From Enoplolaimus lenunculus (lineage: Eukaryota; Nematoda; Enoplea; Enoplida; Thoracostomopsidae), in the NCBI GenBank assembly GCA_030248215.1, contig JASANG010003130.1, positions 62,001-126,000 on the forward strand: a stretch of 64,000 bases of DNA, given 5' to 3'. The position numbers and the translations under genes are program-made. The notes under the pieces were generated by a model. That model made no database searches. It was given only the letters and a program-made list of their open reading frames with translations, and was not told the DNA's origin. Positions within the stretch are counted from its first letter, which is position 1. The number at the start of each line of letters is the position of its first letter. Shown here in pieces: positions 48,381 to 60,673 of the stretch.

Positions 48381-50130
48381 CGAGGAAGAGACGACTGCGG
48401 CTTAACCAGGATTTCGTTTCAGGGAAGCTATGATCTCGATTAATGTTTTTGCGACAGAGGAATTCAAGTGAAAATTTGACCTTTTCAACGTGCATTAGAC
48501 TGTAAAACGGCATTTTTTAGCCACCTTGTAAATTTCTGCGAATATATCATTCTTATTTCACCTTGTTTATACACACCTGAGCCAGAAAAATGAGAATATT
48601 TACAACCGGAAGAATGTTCCACTGAGCCACATCTTGAGCGTTCTTTTCTATAATTTTTGATTTAGTGCAAGAAATACTGTATTTTGACACAATACGAATA
48701 TTCTACCTCAGTCATTTCACTATCACGGACGATTTCATTAAAAATTCGCATTGGCCTGTCGGCAGGGTCGTAGCAAGAGATGTGTCAAAGTGGACGCGTG
48801 CGTCCCTCCCAATCCAGAATTTCTGGATTGTAAGATAGAAGCACCGCTCTTTTAAATAAGCGTTAATTAATTGCCAAATTTATTTCAAAATCAACTATTT
48901 CAGTTAGTTTTGTGTTGATGGCGGAATCAAAATATGCGGCTACTCATCTACTTGTCGAATACTTTCAATTAGCCAATGCGCTAAAATAGACAGCTCTGAA
49001 TTAATGAGTATTTTTAGGTTTGAGGATATTTGTCGAAGACTTCAAGTGATACAAACACGGTTGGATTAATTTAAAATAGCACAAACCTTGACAATTTTGA
49101 CGCATGGCATATGCGCTATTAGATACAGTAGCATATTGTGTATTAATGTTGCTAATGTAATGACAGACAAAAATTTAATTATTATAATGAATGAGTTTTA
49201 TAGTATTTTTATCAGAGTCGTAAACAAGGTTTTGACCTGGCATAAGGGAAATATATAACCTGAAATTCACGGGGAAACTTTTAAAAATGCTTGAAATAAT
49301 TTTCGTTCGCCACGCTCACTAGCAATAAACTGTTGAATGAGGTTACACCCTGTCCAGCAACCGTGCATCTGGCCCTTGATTTTGAAACCATGCCGAGCCG
49401 TACAAGACCGTATACAACTCGAGGGATGTAGGTAATATATTTCTTTGCGAAATTTCTGGAAGAAGAAAGAGACAAAAAACAGTTTAAAAATACTTTATCA
49501 TTTTTTGATACACTGGTTGATTAAATATCTTTTGGCGTAAAAGTTATTCTCTTCCCGAACTGAAATCTTGCACACGTTCATGAAACCGTATTTATTTTAA
49601 GTATAAAAAATGTTTCAACGACAACCTGACTACTGTCACATTTTTATGCGTCAGTTTGAACGAAAAATCATTGATGCAATTTTTTTTGGTAAAACGAAAC
49701 AAAATTTCCGCATGAGCGGAGATGTTTTGAGATTATTGATCAACAACAACAATAGCCTGAATATGTAAATTAAAAATGTAATTATTCTCTTAATGTACAT
49801 CAATTAGACACCTGGACGACGCGGTCTGAAAACGAACACTAACCAAGATTTCATTTCGAAAGGGTGCAATTATAATGGAATTAACGGGTAACAATGTCCC
49901 AAATAAACGCTCCCCCAAAAATAACATTTATTTGAACCATACGTTGCGAAAGCAAGTGATCCTTCATTTCTTTCATTCACAAAGCAAACCGAAAAGAACC
50001 AATCAAAAACCAGAATCTCTCCGCCAAAATTCCAAACCTACCAATTGGCTATCAGGATACTTTCAATAAACCTCACAGTCTTCATTTGCATCCCTCTATA
50101 CAACTTCACATAATTGTAATCCATAATACA
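48381..50130. other. RGS intron 4, no feature recognised
   Basis: AT-rich. The 64-codon frame at 49875 begins with ATG but shows no domain. Confidence 0.4.
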
Positions 50131-50330
50131 GCGGATGCAGAGGGGGGTGGGCGTACGCCCCCTGGCTTCAGAAATTTTTTTGATGATTAAATGGGAAGAT
50201 CCCTCTCTTCCGTACAATTTTTCCTCCCTCTCAGAAAATTTTCGCATATATAACATACAATAAAAATTGCGTTTCATAATTTTGGCCGGCCCGCCGCACA
50301 CTCGTCAGAAATTGGTGCATCCGCCTCTGT
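50131..50330 (+). repeat. Family E element
   Basis: AGCGGATGCAGAGGGGGGTG and GTGCATCCGCCTCTG are inverted ends. The interior TTGCGTTTCATAATTTTGGC is the family block. Confidence 0.75.
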
Positions 50331-52627
50331 TATTTCCGTTCGGATGTAGCCTGCAAATTATATTTGTACCTCGATTATTTTAAAACGTAACTGTTCAAGT
50401 ATTTCTTTACTTATCACTCCATACGATTCTTTACATCTTTTTTAAATCATTTGAAATGTTCCGTCCACGCTTCCTGACTATAGACACCCTTGATTCTGTA
50501 AGAAAGAACTAGCATTCACCCGTATAATCACTGGTGAATCTAGCAAATAAGTTTGGTTTGAGCTGGTTTCAGGCAAACCCTTCAAATGTTTGATTTTATT
50601 AACAATATAAAGAAATCTTTACCCACTTAAATACTCTTCCAAACAGGTGCGCATAAGTGGATGTAGGTGCGTGTCTTCAGTTGGGTTAAAGAATTCTTTA
50701 TTTAGGCACAGGTAAATAGTATGAAAATTAATAAATTTGTTGCTGTGGCAGCATATTTTTAACTTTCTTCACTTTGTCGCACTTGCACGGCCGAACGCAA
50801 TATATACTGGCCGCGCTTATAAAGATGATTTTGAAAATTTTCAAAAAAAGGTTTTGACATTTTTAATTGAGTCCCGAAACATAGGTGAGGCAAGTTGAAT
50901 ATTAAATTTATAACGAAAAATTGCTTCCAATTATATTTGTCGGCGTATTTTTGCCACATTCTACAAAATATACGTTGTTATTGCAATTCAGTAATTAAAT
51001 TTGATTACCGGTATATGTTGCATAATGCTTGAACAAAAATTTGTTCCAGATGTAAACTGGGCTGTCCCGAACGCACAATTATTGCACAGGACAGCCACAA
51101 CGACAACGGCTGTGGTACACTTTCCTCGCTGTTTAAGGTTGTAGCTTAGACTTCTTCTTGGTCTTAGACTTATGATGGAATAGGCAAAGGCTTTGGCAAA
51201 GGTTTGGGCTTAGGATTACAAAACTTTTTCAACAGAGGGCCAAAAACAAAATTACTAATTGGTGTTCAACTGAGGCAGGGCTCGGAGAAGAAACGTCCTG
51301 GTGAAATTTGCGCTAGGCCGGCTTTTGACGCGGGTTTCGGCGTGAGGTAAAAATGCAGGCTGAATTTTCCGGGGCAAACATTTGGCTGAGGGAAATTTAG
51401 CCTGCAACACAGGATTTCGAAAGTATAATATTGTGAGTTCTAACCGATATTGAGGAGCTGTGCCTCAATCTAACATTGGTGGAGGGCAAGTGCCCCATTG
51501 CCCGCCAAGTTTCGACGCCTATATTTTTCAAAACCTAAATCTAAGCTTAATTTTGAGCTTAAGCCCAAGCCAGGGGGGTTATATTTAGACAAGCTTGAAA
51601 AACATATGTAACGCAAAATTTTCTCTAGTAGTTATTTGGGTTCCTATTCCTTTTAGCTGGCATCGCGCAGTTGTCAACTGAAAACAACACGTGTTCGAGA
51701 TATGTGCCTCCTTACTCCCCTGCACCGGTAGAATTCTATTTAAACCCTGTATAGTTTATTGGCCGATTCAAGGCTAACTCTTGGTATAAGATATCATAGT
51801 ATCGGATCCAGAAATTTCTGGTGGGTAAGGATACGTACAGTTTGTGTTCCGAAGGTTTACAGCATCAAAGCGAGTTTTTAGCAATATTTTTATATTTTAT
51901 GGTAGGCTAAACTGCGCTAAAGGCACAAAAATTATGAATTCGAGGCTTCAAAATATGTTCAACTGTTCCGCTACAAAACTCATTGTGAATTTGAGATTAA
52001 AATTTGGTCTTCGTCCCTGAATCCGCCAGTTGTAGACAGTAACGTGGCACGCAAGCGTAGTGCATGAGAACCAAGACGTGTTTTCATCGCTAATTCCATT
52101 AATTTGGATCGGGCCACTCTGATGGGGCACGTATTAAAACAATATATATGTAAATCTGAGTAACTGAGAATTACAACGAAAGAATACCGAAAGAATTTCG
52201 GGAACGAAGCGAACGTGAAACCCGACAATAATGATTCGAACAAATCAAAAGTTCGATGGTTCGATTGGTTTAAAATTTTGTCAGGAGCCTTTTGAGTGCA
52301 AGGAGCCACCATTGTGAACGTACAGAGCGTGCTATCGCGGCAATTTCAAAGATACAACACATATCTTCTCAATTTTTAAGGGTATAGCTATGTATATTAC
52401 AGAAGCTATTTAATGATTCGATCATTCAGTTGTGGTCACGGCCGAAAAGTAAATGTTTGAAGGACTTTGGTCTTGATACAGCCGTACCGACTGTAAAGTA
52501 TAGCTTATTCTTTGTTGTACACGTAAAAGCTGACAGCATGATTTATTTCGAAAACCACAGCCTCCAAAGTTGGCCTCCAATTACTTTTTTATTGAAGTTG
52601 CTAAATTAATCCACTCGGTTGGTAGTG
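50331..52627. other. RGS intron 4, mostly unannotated
   Basis: 51130-51225 has short TTAGG-type runs that may be an old family H relic. The 110-codon minus frame at 51980-52312 has no recognised domain. Confidence 0.35.
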
Positions 52628-52785
52628 GCCCGTACCCAACGGGGCAGGGAGGGCTCAGTCCCCTCTGAAAATTATCTCCCCCCGCCATAAAATTTCCAAC
52701 CTTGCTTGTAATTCAACGAAATCTTTTGTATGCTTCTCGTAGATATTTATAGCCCCCTATCAAGATGACGTGGCTACAGGCCTGG
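52628..52785 (-). repeat. Family B element, minus orientation
   Basis: GGCCCGTACCCAACGGGGCA to AAGATGACGTGGCTACAGGC, with CAACCTTGCTTGTAATTCAA. Confidence 0.75.
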
Positions 52786-53388
52786 CTTGGTAAAATGTAT
52801 GCCTTATTAAGCTGTCACCGTGATTTATTTCGTATACTGCAATCTTGAGCGAAGTCTTGCCCGTATCTTGCATCTAAGTATCAAGCGAAACAACGTGCAC
52901 ATTGATAAAATATTTGTATCTGTACACGAACATAACTAATATTTCATTTAGAGACCGCATTAACCTCGTGTAATTGTGTTTCCAAGCGAGAAACGCGAGC
53001 AAGAAAACATATTCTACCTCTAGAATCCAGCGGGTTATTCTTAAAGCCTTCACAAGCCGCGATTTTGATTCTTTAAAGTTTTCAAGACAAAATTGGTTCA
53101 ACCTCCTTCCTGTTTTACACCTCTGACTTTTTACAGATGTTGCTCAGCTAACGCCTGTTGCGGTAATTTCTGCGTTGTTCAAGTTGACATCATTCATTTG
53201 GGAAATCCACTATTACTATTCTGTACGGCGCTCTTCGCAATTTATCCACTGACGTGTTGGATCCAATGGCGGATCCATGAGGGTCACCCCGGCCGTGTGC
53301 CCCCCAACAGCATATCGGCAAAATTTATATAGTGTCTATTGCTGGTCTTCGCTGTTTATTTCTCTGTCTTATACGCAATAGTATAAGC

Positions 53389-53552
53389 ACGCTTTAAAGT
53401 TTCGAACTCACCTTTATTTGGCCCTGGAGTCATTTATGCGCTACAATTAGGGATAATAGACATTTTCGGACTCTAACAAGGGTTTAACGACTCTACCCGC
53501 CACGGACTCTTATTAGGGATACGGACTCCTGTGAAATTTTGCCCCCCCCCAT
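53389..53552. mobile_element. Family G MITE, internal fragment
   Basis: CACGCTTTAAAGTTTCGAAC, CTACAATTAGGGATAATAGA, CTTATTAGGGATACGGACTC match the right half of copies 1 and 2. Confidence 0.75.
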
Positions 53553-53809
53553 TTTGAGATCCTGGATCCGCCACTGGTTGGATCCAATTCTTATACTTGC
53601 TCTGTAGTTGTCCACTGAAAAATTAAACTGCATGGGCACCAAAAAATTTCAGGAATACCATGCAACCAGGGTGCAAATCGGAACCGAATTCTACCGGAAT
53701 CGGAACAGGATATTTACACCGGATTTGGAACGGGAAACTTATATCGGAATCGGAACTGTAAATCTTCAAAGCCCACAAATTTTTACATACAGAGTTTTGC
53801 AATCGCTCT

Positions 53810-53962
53810 GCAAAAAATGGTGAGTGAAATTGACTCATTGCGAAGTAGACTTTTACGCACTACACCAACAGAGTCAAAATTTGCCTCTTTTGACTCAGTT
53901 GTGTAGTCCGGAAAAGCCTATTTCGCAGAGAGTCAATTTGACTCACCATTTCTTGCAGTGTA
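53810..53962. mobile_element. Family S foldback, compact copy
   Basis: CTGCAAAAAATGGTGAGTGA at left is the inverted repeat of CACCATTTCTTGCAGTG at right, with GAGTCAAAATTTGCCTC in the centre. The TIR begins CACTGCAA. Confidence 0.75.
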
Positions 53963-55647
53963 GGATGCCCTAAATCAATATTCTGTTTGAGATTGCAAGT
54001 TATTCATGTTTGTATGATAATTTCCATGACGTATATACGAAATGAGGCTGGAAATTGATTATAAACACCGTTTGCTATAAAACTTAACACAACTGCAGCC
54101 AATTTTCTTGCGTAATTGCAATAATATATACAGATTTGAAACGATGAACAATTACGATTCAGATTCCGGTTTTACCTGCAATCGGAATCGGAATCGGATT
54201 TCGATCGCAATTCTATAGTAGGATCCGCCATTCCGGTTGCGCTTTGCTCGCAAGCATGAAAGTTTAAGGATACCGGCATATATTTTTAAGTCAATTATAG
54301 AGGCATCGGTCTAATTTGGTGAAGCGTGCTTCATGTGCTACATATCCGCATATTCATGGCCGTAAGGTACTTTTAATGTTGCTTCTTAAACTCATCGTCA
54401 AGGTGTAAACAAAGACCTGTAGCCAAAGTAGACCAAAGGTGCTCGAACTCTTTCGAAAATGAGGCCAATAGAACAGGACCGTAACAGTACTACAAGCTTA
54501 TTTCTAAGTTTAAGCCTAAGCCTAAAACCAAAGCCTAGGTGTAAGAATGAGCTTATCCCGATGGTACGGAATTTCACTGACCTCCGTACGAAAAACCCGG
54601 TTTAATCACGAAATATATTTTTGGTAATAACCTCACCTGAAATCATGACATTAGCAGCAAACGCGCAATGCGGATTTCGTTTGCGAGTATATTTTCGCGC
54701 GGAGCCAGAGATCGCAAAAAATTCAAACTTTATCAAGGGAACGATTTTTCTAGCTTTCCTTTGCTTGAACCATTTAATCATGGCGCTGTTGTTAGACCCT
54801 GGTTAATTAACAAAATCGTATATTTGTCATTTATTGATAGGCGACTAAGAACTCTACGACAACTCGTCACTCGATAACATGTATCTGTACAGTTGCCGAA
54901 ACCCATGCCTAAGCTTAAGCCTAAGCCTAAAAACGAGGGCGATAAATTGTTTGGCCAATGAGATGTCGGCGGGTTACTAAATGGCGGTCGACGAGTTATC
55001 TGGGTGACGAAATGTCGTGATACCGTGTGACGCACATTTAAAAATACGACAATTGAATACGAAAAGTATAACTTGGTGACATGAGTATTTCAACTGAGGG
55101 AAATGATCCGTTCAATGCTGACGATTTGTTATGCATAATTTTTGCGTTGGCGAAAACTGTAGCAGAAATTCTAGAAAACATAAAACAATTAAGATAATGT
55201 TTTGTTTTGAAACTATAGTTTGCGTAATATATTATTGAACAAAAGCAAATTTGATAAACTGTTCTGATTTTTATCTTCTCTCGCCAACGCTGTTTTGAGA
55301 AATAGTTAACCAAATATCATCAATTAGTTCAAATTTTAATAGTTTGTTGTGTTTCTTGATTTCCGAGAGTTTATTTTATTTGGGTGGCGCCGTAAGTTTC
55401 TGTTCTCCAGGGCTTTGTCCCGCTAAACATTTTCCCTAAACAGTTTATAAGACCTGTTGTGTAGAAATTTGTTGAAACGAAAACACATAACCTGTGAACC
55501 AGTTTTCATCACAGAAATCATTTTTAAAAAAAACAAGCGAGTCGTTACCTAATTCACGCTTTAAGCTTACAAAATTAGACATTATTACATCTTCACTCAT
55601 TCTCAACCAAACCTGCTGTTGTAAACTTGGCCATTCCAAAATCATAG
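53963..55647. other. RGS intron 4, with family H fragments
   Basis: 54466-54560 (ATAGAACAGGACCGTAACAG plus CCTAAG hexamers) and 54893-54945 (AAGCTTAAGCCTAAGCCTAA) are partial family H copies. The rest is AT-rich. No gene seen. Confidence 0.5.
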
Positions 55648-55651
55648 TTAA

Positions 55652-55913
55652 CCCTTCTCACATTGAGTTGCCTGTAGGCAACTCAGCGCAGTGTATATAC
55701 GTTAAATAGTATATATCGCACCGTATTTAACAATTGCAACACGTATACAAAGTACTAAATCACCACAAGACGCGAGAGCCCCCTTGGGCTCGGGCGTCAA
55801 GCTCCTATAGCTGAGTGGTGATGGTATTCGCCTCCCACTCCAGTTACTGGAGTTCGAATCCTATCATAAAAGTAGGTCTCAGGGGAAATAGAAAATATGC
55901 ATGTGAGAAAGGG
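55652..55913. mobile_element. piggyBac-like MITE (TTAA target) with tRNA-like core
   Basis: Flanked by TTAA at 55648-55651 and 55914-55917. The ends CCCTTCTCACAT and ATGTGAGAAAGGG are inverted repeats. TTAA duplication and CCCT ends are hallmarks of piggyBac elements (established). About 55803-55870 reads like a tRNA: A box TAGCTGAGTGGTGATGG, then GTTCGAATCC as B box. Its stems pair poorly, so it is probably a captured SINE or tRNA pseudogene. 262 bp, no coding capacity. Confidence 0.75.
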
Positions 55914-56343
55914 TTAATATTGTTAATACGCTGTTAAACAATTATCATCCGACCACTAATTAACAACCACTACTTACCATTTCCGTTTTTGAGTTACCTT
56001 CTGCCTCATATTCTTGACAGAATTACGGAAACAAAAACCCATACACATTCCCCACATTTAAGGTTAAACTACCGTTTCTAATGGGTGTACGCCCAATGTT
56101 AACGCAAAGTTTCAAGCCTATTCTTGACAGCATAGCCGTTTGCTGAACACTAAGGTTTACGTATTAAAGCCGAAGTGCAATGGGGGAACTGTAACAGAGC
56201 CAAACTTGGAAATATCGGAAATAAAATAATTGTAATACTACCCATTTTGAAGTTTAAAATTGGTGTCTTACCATTGTATCTTAATAAAAATCTACTGTTT
56301 GAAGGCAGGCTTTCAGAGGACGCAGATTAGCTTACATTTAGCC

Positions 56344-56517
56344 GGGTCCGTAGCCAAAGGGGGGCCCAGGACGCTCTGCCATTTCCGTGCGAGAAATTTG
56401 GCCACCTCTACCAAATTTCCAACGTTGCATGTATAAGTCAATGAAATTCCTTGGCTGTCAAACGTGAAAAAAATTTTAACCCCCACCATAAGCTGAACAG
56501 GCTACAGGCCTGCATTA
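56344..56517 (-). repeat. Family B element, minus orientation
   Basis: GGGTCCGTAGCCAAAGGGGG to CTGAACAGGCTACAGGCCTG. Confidence 0.7.
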
Positions 56518-56907
56518 GCTGTTCGCTGTGAGTTGCTTAAAAACCTTCTAATACTGTCTTAATGACAATCTCAATCACAGTTTGAAGTTTCCGATATAAA
56601 TTCAAATCGAAAGGGATTGTTTAATTCAATATTTTTTACTTGGATTTAAAATATTTTTAATCTAAACTATTAACATTTAAAGTAAACACTGTTTAGTTTG
56701 TTTTATCATAACGACGTGTCACATTCAGCGTGGACCAGAGTTATATTTGTTTTGGGTGTTTTATTCACATTCTTTTGTCTTAATATTTCAAAATTTAAAA
56801 AGCTTAAAAGCTATATTTAAAATGTATTTTCTAAGTATTGAACTCATACAGGCTTCGTGAGATAATTGTAAATAGCATAAACGCACATCGCCCAATATGG
56901 ATTGGAT

Positions 56908-57056
56908 TCGTAGCCGAGGGGGGCTATGGGGGCTCAGACCCCTGGAAAAATTTTGCCACCAAATTTTTAACCTTGCTTGTCAACGAAATCCCTTGTATGC
57001 ATCTCATGTAATTTTTCTCGCTCCTGCTATCAAAGCGAGTTGGCTACGGGCCTGTA
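56908..57056 (-). repeat. Family B element, minus orientation
   Basis: GGATTCGTAGCCGAGGGGGG to GCGAGTTGGCTACGGGCCTG. Confidence 0.75.
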
Positions 57057-57987
57057 TTCTGTAAACAATAGGAAACGAATTCTCGCCGTGTTGAATTTTT
57101 TACCTCAAAGGTAAGCTAAAATCTCTTTTCAGCAGTTTGTCTATCTATTAAACTGTTTTGTTTGTCGAATTGAGTTCAGTTTAAAACTGAATTAAATAAA
57201 TTAAAGTCGCGACAAGACATTAATTATAATCATGTTATAAAATATAAAATATATGAAATTAAAAATAGCTCAAAATCTGCAAATTTTTGGTTATTTCACT
57301 GAGATTTTAATTGGACAGATGGGGCAAGTTTTTTTGTCGAAGGCCCATTCGACAGATTGAAATAATGACCAGATGGCTGGGGTGAGGTTTTACAGCCACA
57401 ACCGGTTCCACTATTACCTCTGACACAACGAGCAACAGTGAAATACCTACCTGAGTTAATCTTATCTGATTTGGCAAAATGAGGATTAGTCGCGTCTAAG
57501 GCAAATATCGGTATTTTTTCTTTATTTGTACCGGATAAAAGAATGCCGCAGCTATATGTCTAAATGTTTAGATAACAAAAATACTCTTACACCACTTTGG
57601 CTTATTAATAAGTTAAAAGCGAGCCTTTTTATATTTTCAGTGTTGCAAAACGACTTATAAAATCTTATTGTGTTAGCGTAGACTTTAATGTTACATTTGT
57701 CTGAAGATTTATAGAAATGGCGGAACTCTCAAAAGCGTGAAGCGTAGAATCTCTACACCTTTTCTATGCTAGCGTTAATAGTTTTCGATCAAAAAATGAA
57801 AAACTTTACAACAAAATATATTCAAATTCAAACAGATTCTACTTGTAAAGAGTCGTATTTCATGCTTCGGTTATTATGATCTCAAATTATTGGCGTATCT
57901 TTTACGGGTTTTTTCCTATAGGTGGATGTATAGACTAGAATTCAATAACAAAACATGACGTTGAAATAAAGTTGTGTACTGTACGAT
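57057..57987. other. RGS intron 4, no feature recognised
   Basis: AT-rich intronic sequence. Confidence 0.4.
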
Positions 57988-58152
57988 CACGTAGCTAGAG
58001 AAGGGGGCCAGGGGCGGTCAACCCTCCTCGAAGAATTTTAGCCCTTACCGTAGAAGCATTTTTAACCTCGCTTATAAGTCATCGAAACCCCTTGTATGTT
58101 TCTCGTGAAAATTTTTTAGCACCACTAGCAAGGTGGGTGGCTACAGGTATGG
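57988..58152 (-). repeat. Family B element, minus orientation
   Basis: GATCACGTAGCTAGAGAAGG to GCAAGGTGGGTGGCTACAGG, with CTTGTATGTTTCTCGTGAAA. Confidence 0.7.
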
Positions 58153-58205
58153 AGCTGTATATAGTTACTAGTTGTTGTTCAACAGTCACAACTTCCTTGT
58201 TCCCG

Positions 58206-58397
58206 TCCTGCTCTATCCACTGACATAGACGTGTGTCAAGTCAGCTCTATCTTTTCAGGGGGGGGGGACAAAAAATTCAGGAAGGTTTTGCATGAATGTC
58301 AAATCACTCAGAAACGGAGCTAAAAAATTTTCCAGAAAGCAAGATTTTTCTAGGGTAGCTGAACCACCCGTGGGCACCCTTTGGCTACGGGCTTGGA
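58206..58397 (+). repeat. Family B element, plus orientation
   Basis: GTCAAGTCAGCTCTATCTTT to CCCTTTGGCTACGGGCTTGG. It ends about 185 bases before exon 5 and faces the previous copy tail to tail. Confidence 0.6.
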
Positions 58398-58580
58398 AAC
58401 ACTGCTATTCTCAGGAAATCATTTCAACTCAGTTTTAAATGGTTGTTTTATACTTAACAATACTTGACTTAGGATTTAAAATTTTTGAACCTAAACTTCA
58501 GTCCATAACTTACTCTAATACAGCCGCCCTGATTGTGTCCGAATGCCATTTATAATTGATACTACAACTGCTTCGTACAG

Positions 58581-58837
58581 ATTCAGCAATTTGGCAGAAA
58601 ATTCAATCGCAAAGAAAATTCCATTTTTGTCGAAAAAACGAGGTGGCGGCAGCGCCACGGCGTCTGGTGCAACAGGAGGTGCGGCGACAAATCTGAGCGC
58701 TGGAGCATCGACAACTCAACAAGCAACGACAGCATCAACAGGGGTTGAGAGTGGAACGCAAGTGAACGCAACTTCTTCCGCGACTGATGATTATCGCTCG
58801 TGGGCGGTGTCGTTTGATAATTTGTTGTCGAGCAAAC
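58581..58837 (+). CDS. RGS-domain protein, coding exon 5 (residues 529-615; start of RGS domain)
   Basis: The acceptor TCGTACAG at 58580 completes the split codon of exon 4. A second AG six bases on (58586) keeps the same frame. The donor is AAAC|GTAAGT, phase 1. The exon encodes a short basic/hydrophobic segment (ENSIAKKIPFLSKKR) resembling the membrane-binding helix that precedes the domain in small R4 RGS proteins, then a Gly/Ala/Thr-rich linker, then WAVSFDNLLSSK, the first helix of the RGS domain (from about residue 603). An in-frame ATG at 58543, with a TAA stop at 58519 upstream, could instead make this a first exon. Confidence 0.85.
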
Positions 58838-59337
58838 GTAAGTTTATCAATTTTGCTGGACAAATTTAGGCAAAAATGAGCGATGCATCTTGTCAGCAAC
58901 CAGCAACGCTAAAAGTTTTACTATTTAAAAGCTCACAATGTGTTTTTTGACTAAAATAGCTTAAAAATAGTTAAAAAACAGGTTGCACTAACTGTTGCAA
59001 TTCATGAACGCAAAACCATCATCTTGTTGTTGTTGTTGTTCTTCTTCCTCCGACAACTCATGGATCCACCACTGTGACTCTGTAGGACGATTAGTCGAAA
59101 CATCTATCGGGTATTGGTATATACAACCATAGTTTCGCAATACAAATCAACAAATCATTATCGAAATAAATAAATTATTTGCAACATGGCAAGACAAATG
59201 ACAAATGCCATAATCAGAGCCTCAAACACCTCATATTGACAGCAAAGCACACGTGTGTAGGTATGACTTAAGTAGATTCAACTTCAGCGTGAACAATACA
59301 TCTACACGTATGCGTGTACCGGAAAAAATAGTTCATA

Positions 59338-59405
59338 CGGCTGCGTGGTGTAGTGGTAGCATGCTTTGTTCTTACGCAAATGGTCCGAGGTTAAATTAAC
59401 TTTTT
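59338..59405 (+). mobile_element. tRNA-derived SINE head in RGS intron 5
   Basis: CGGCTGCGTGGTGTAGTGGT and TAGCATGC form an A box. GAGGTTAAATTAAC is a decayed B box. Related to the heads at 33746 and 35575-35654. Confidence 0.5.
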
Positions 59406-59433
59406 AGCAAATTGTTTGACAGGCATATCGTCT

Positions 59434-59580
59434 AACAGGGCCAGAGCAGCCATTCCCCATACCGAAGTAAAAACCCGTCAGTCTTTAAAATGCGTCTGGC
59501 TTCTCGCTCACTTCGCTGGCGAATTTAGGGGCCCCACCCTGAAGTTTAGGGTAGGGCCCTCAACCCTGTCTGCCCCAGCA
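59434..59580. repeat. Family D GC-rich repeat, just before RGS exon 6
   Basis: CAGGGCCAGAGCAGCCATTC, AAATGCGTCTGGCTTCTCGC, TCACTTCGCTGGCGAATTTA, CCCACCCTGAAGTTTAGGG. Ends about 55 bases upstream of the exon 6 acceptor. Confidence 0.7.
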
Positions 59581-59635
59581 CTGTCGTCAAACGTGCGGTT
59601 TGCAACAGAAGTTATGTACAATTTTAATTTTATAG

Positions 59636-59799
59636 GAGGCGTCGAATTGTTTCGTTTGTTCCTTCAACGTGAATTTAGCGATGAAAATATTGAATTTTGG
59701 CTCGCTTGTGAAGATTTCAAACGACTAAAACCAAACAAAATTGACGACAAAGCACGTGAAATTTATTGCAATTTTGTTGCGATACAATCACCTCGACAG
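59636..59799 (+). CDS. RGS-domain protein, coding exon 6 (residues 615-669; RGS core)
   Basis: This exon carries the core of the RGS domain, which speeds GTP hydrolysis by G-alpha subunits at the inner face of the plasma membrane. GVELFRLFLQREF is followed by SDENIEFWLACEDFKRLK. Ser629, Glu631 and Asn632 sit where RGS4 has Ser85, Glu87 and Asn88, which touch the G-alpha switch regions (established for RGS4). The acceptor is TTTTATAG and the donor CAG|GTATAA. It enters in phase 1 and leaves in phase 0, and the break after SPRQ is at the same place as a conserved intron of vertebrate R4 RGS genes. A family D repeat ends only about 55 bases upstream of the acceptor. Open frame upstream of the acceptor belongs to that repeat, not to the gene. 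Confidence 0.95.
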
Positions 59800-59860
59800 G
59801 TATAAAACGCATGTTTTGTCAAAGCTGTTTGATGCTCATTAGTAAGAGTATTTGAGCTTG

Positions 59861-60152
59861 CTGGGTATTTTCGTTTCAAGAAAAATGTACCCGTCTCTCG
59901 TTCCACACCTATTTTTAGAGGGGGTCAAAAAGTTTGTGTCAATAGAAATAATGCCCGGCAACCAGCTTGCAGTAAGCATAATCAGCATATTCTTAAAAAT
60001 CGCGATAAGATTAGTGCATATTCAATGTAAAATCAACCACTCCCATAAGTACAATGGAGTAAAGCCCGCAAACACAACGCGCGTTGGTACATTTTGTGTC
60101 CCGCTACTCCTGTTAAGTTGCATACTCTTGTTTAACAGTTATCGACTCTTTG
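59861..60152. mobile_element. Family C MITE in RGS intron 6
   Basis: AAAAATGTACCCGTCTCTCG at left, ACACAACGCGCGTTGGTACA and GTTGCATACTCTTGT at right. Confidence 0.6.
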
Positions 60153-60673
60153 CGAACAGAGATACTATATTTTTCAACTGTGGGCGCTGAAAAGCAAAGT
60201 CCTTAAAAGAGTACATGAGCGGAACCAAAGGGACGTATGCCCGAAGATTAGATGACCTGGAAAGGTAGTCAGACTATTATGAATGTTTTATTTGTAGATA
60301 ATACAGTTTTCGATAAATGAAATTTAAACGCTTCCATCGAAAGCAAAAATAAAACACCTATTGAGAGCTTATAGACCGCGTTCTGCCTGTGAAGTAAATC
60401 TTTAGACCTTCAGGCAAACTATTAACTACTATTCATTTCCGTCAAACTGTTGGCCTCTGTTCTCACATGGAATTGGCATTGGAGACCCGCCGCCCAACTC
60501 TAGATATGTTTCTGTTAGGTAAAGACATGTGTCCTCATGCGCCCCCTATAGTCATATTGGGTTTACGCAAACATTCCCCAACATTCTCAGACCAAGTGAG
60601 AAGTTTTTGAACGGCCTGCTTAAAATCGTTTTTTCTAAGTATATATTTTCACGAAGGTAACTCGAAAATTTAT

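Noticed and set aside
55803-55870. Possible functional tRNA (CCC anticodon reading)
   Set aside because: The anticodon and T stems do not pair properly, and the segment lies inside a TTAA-flanked MITE.
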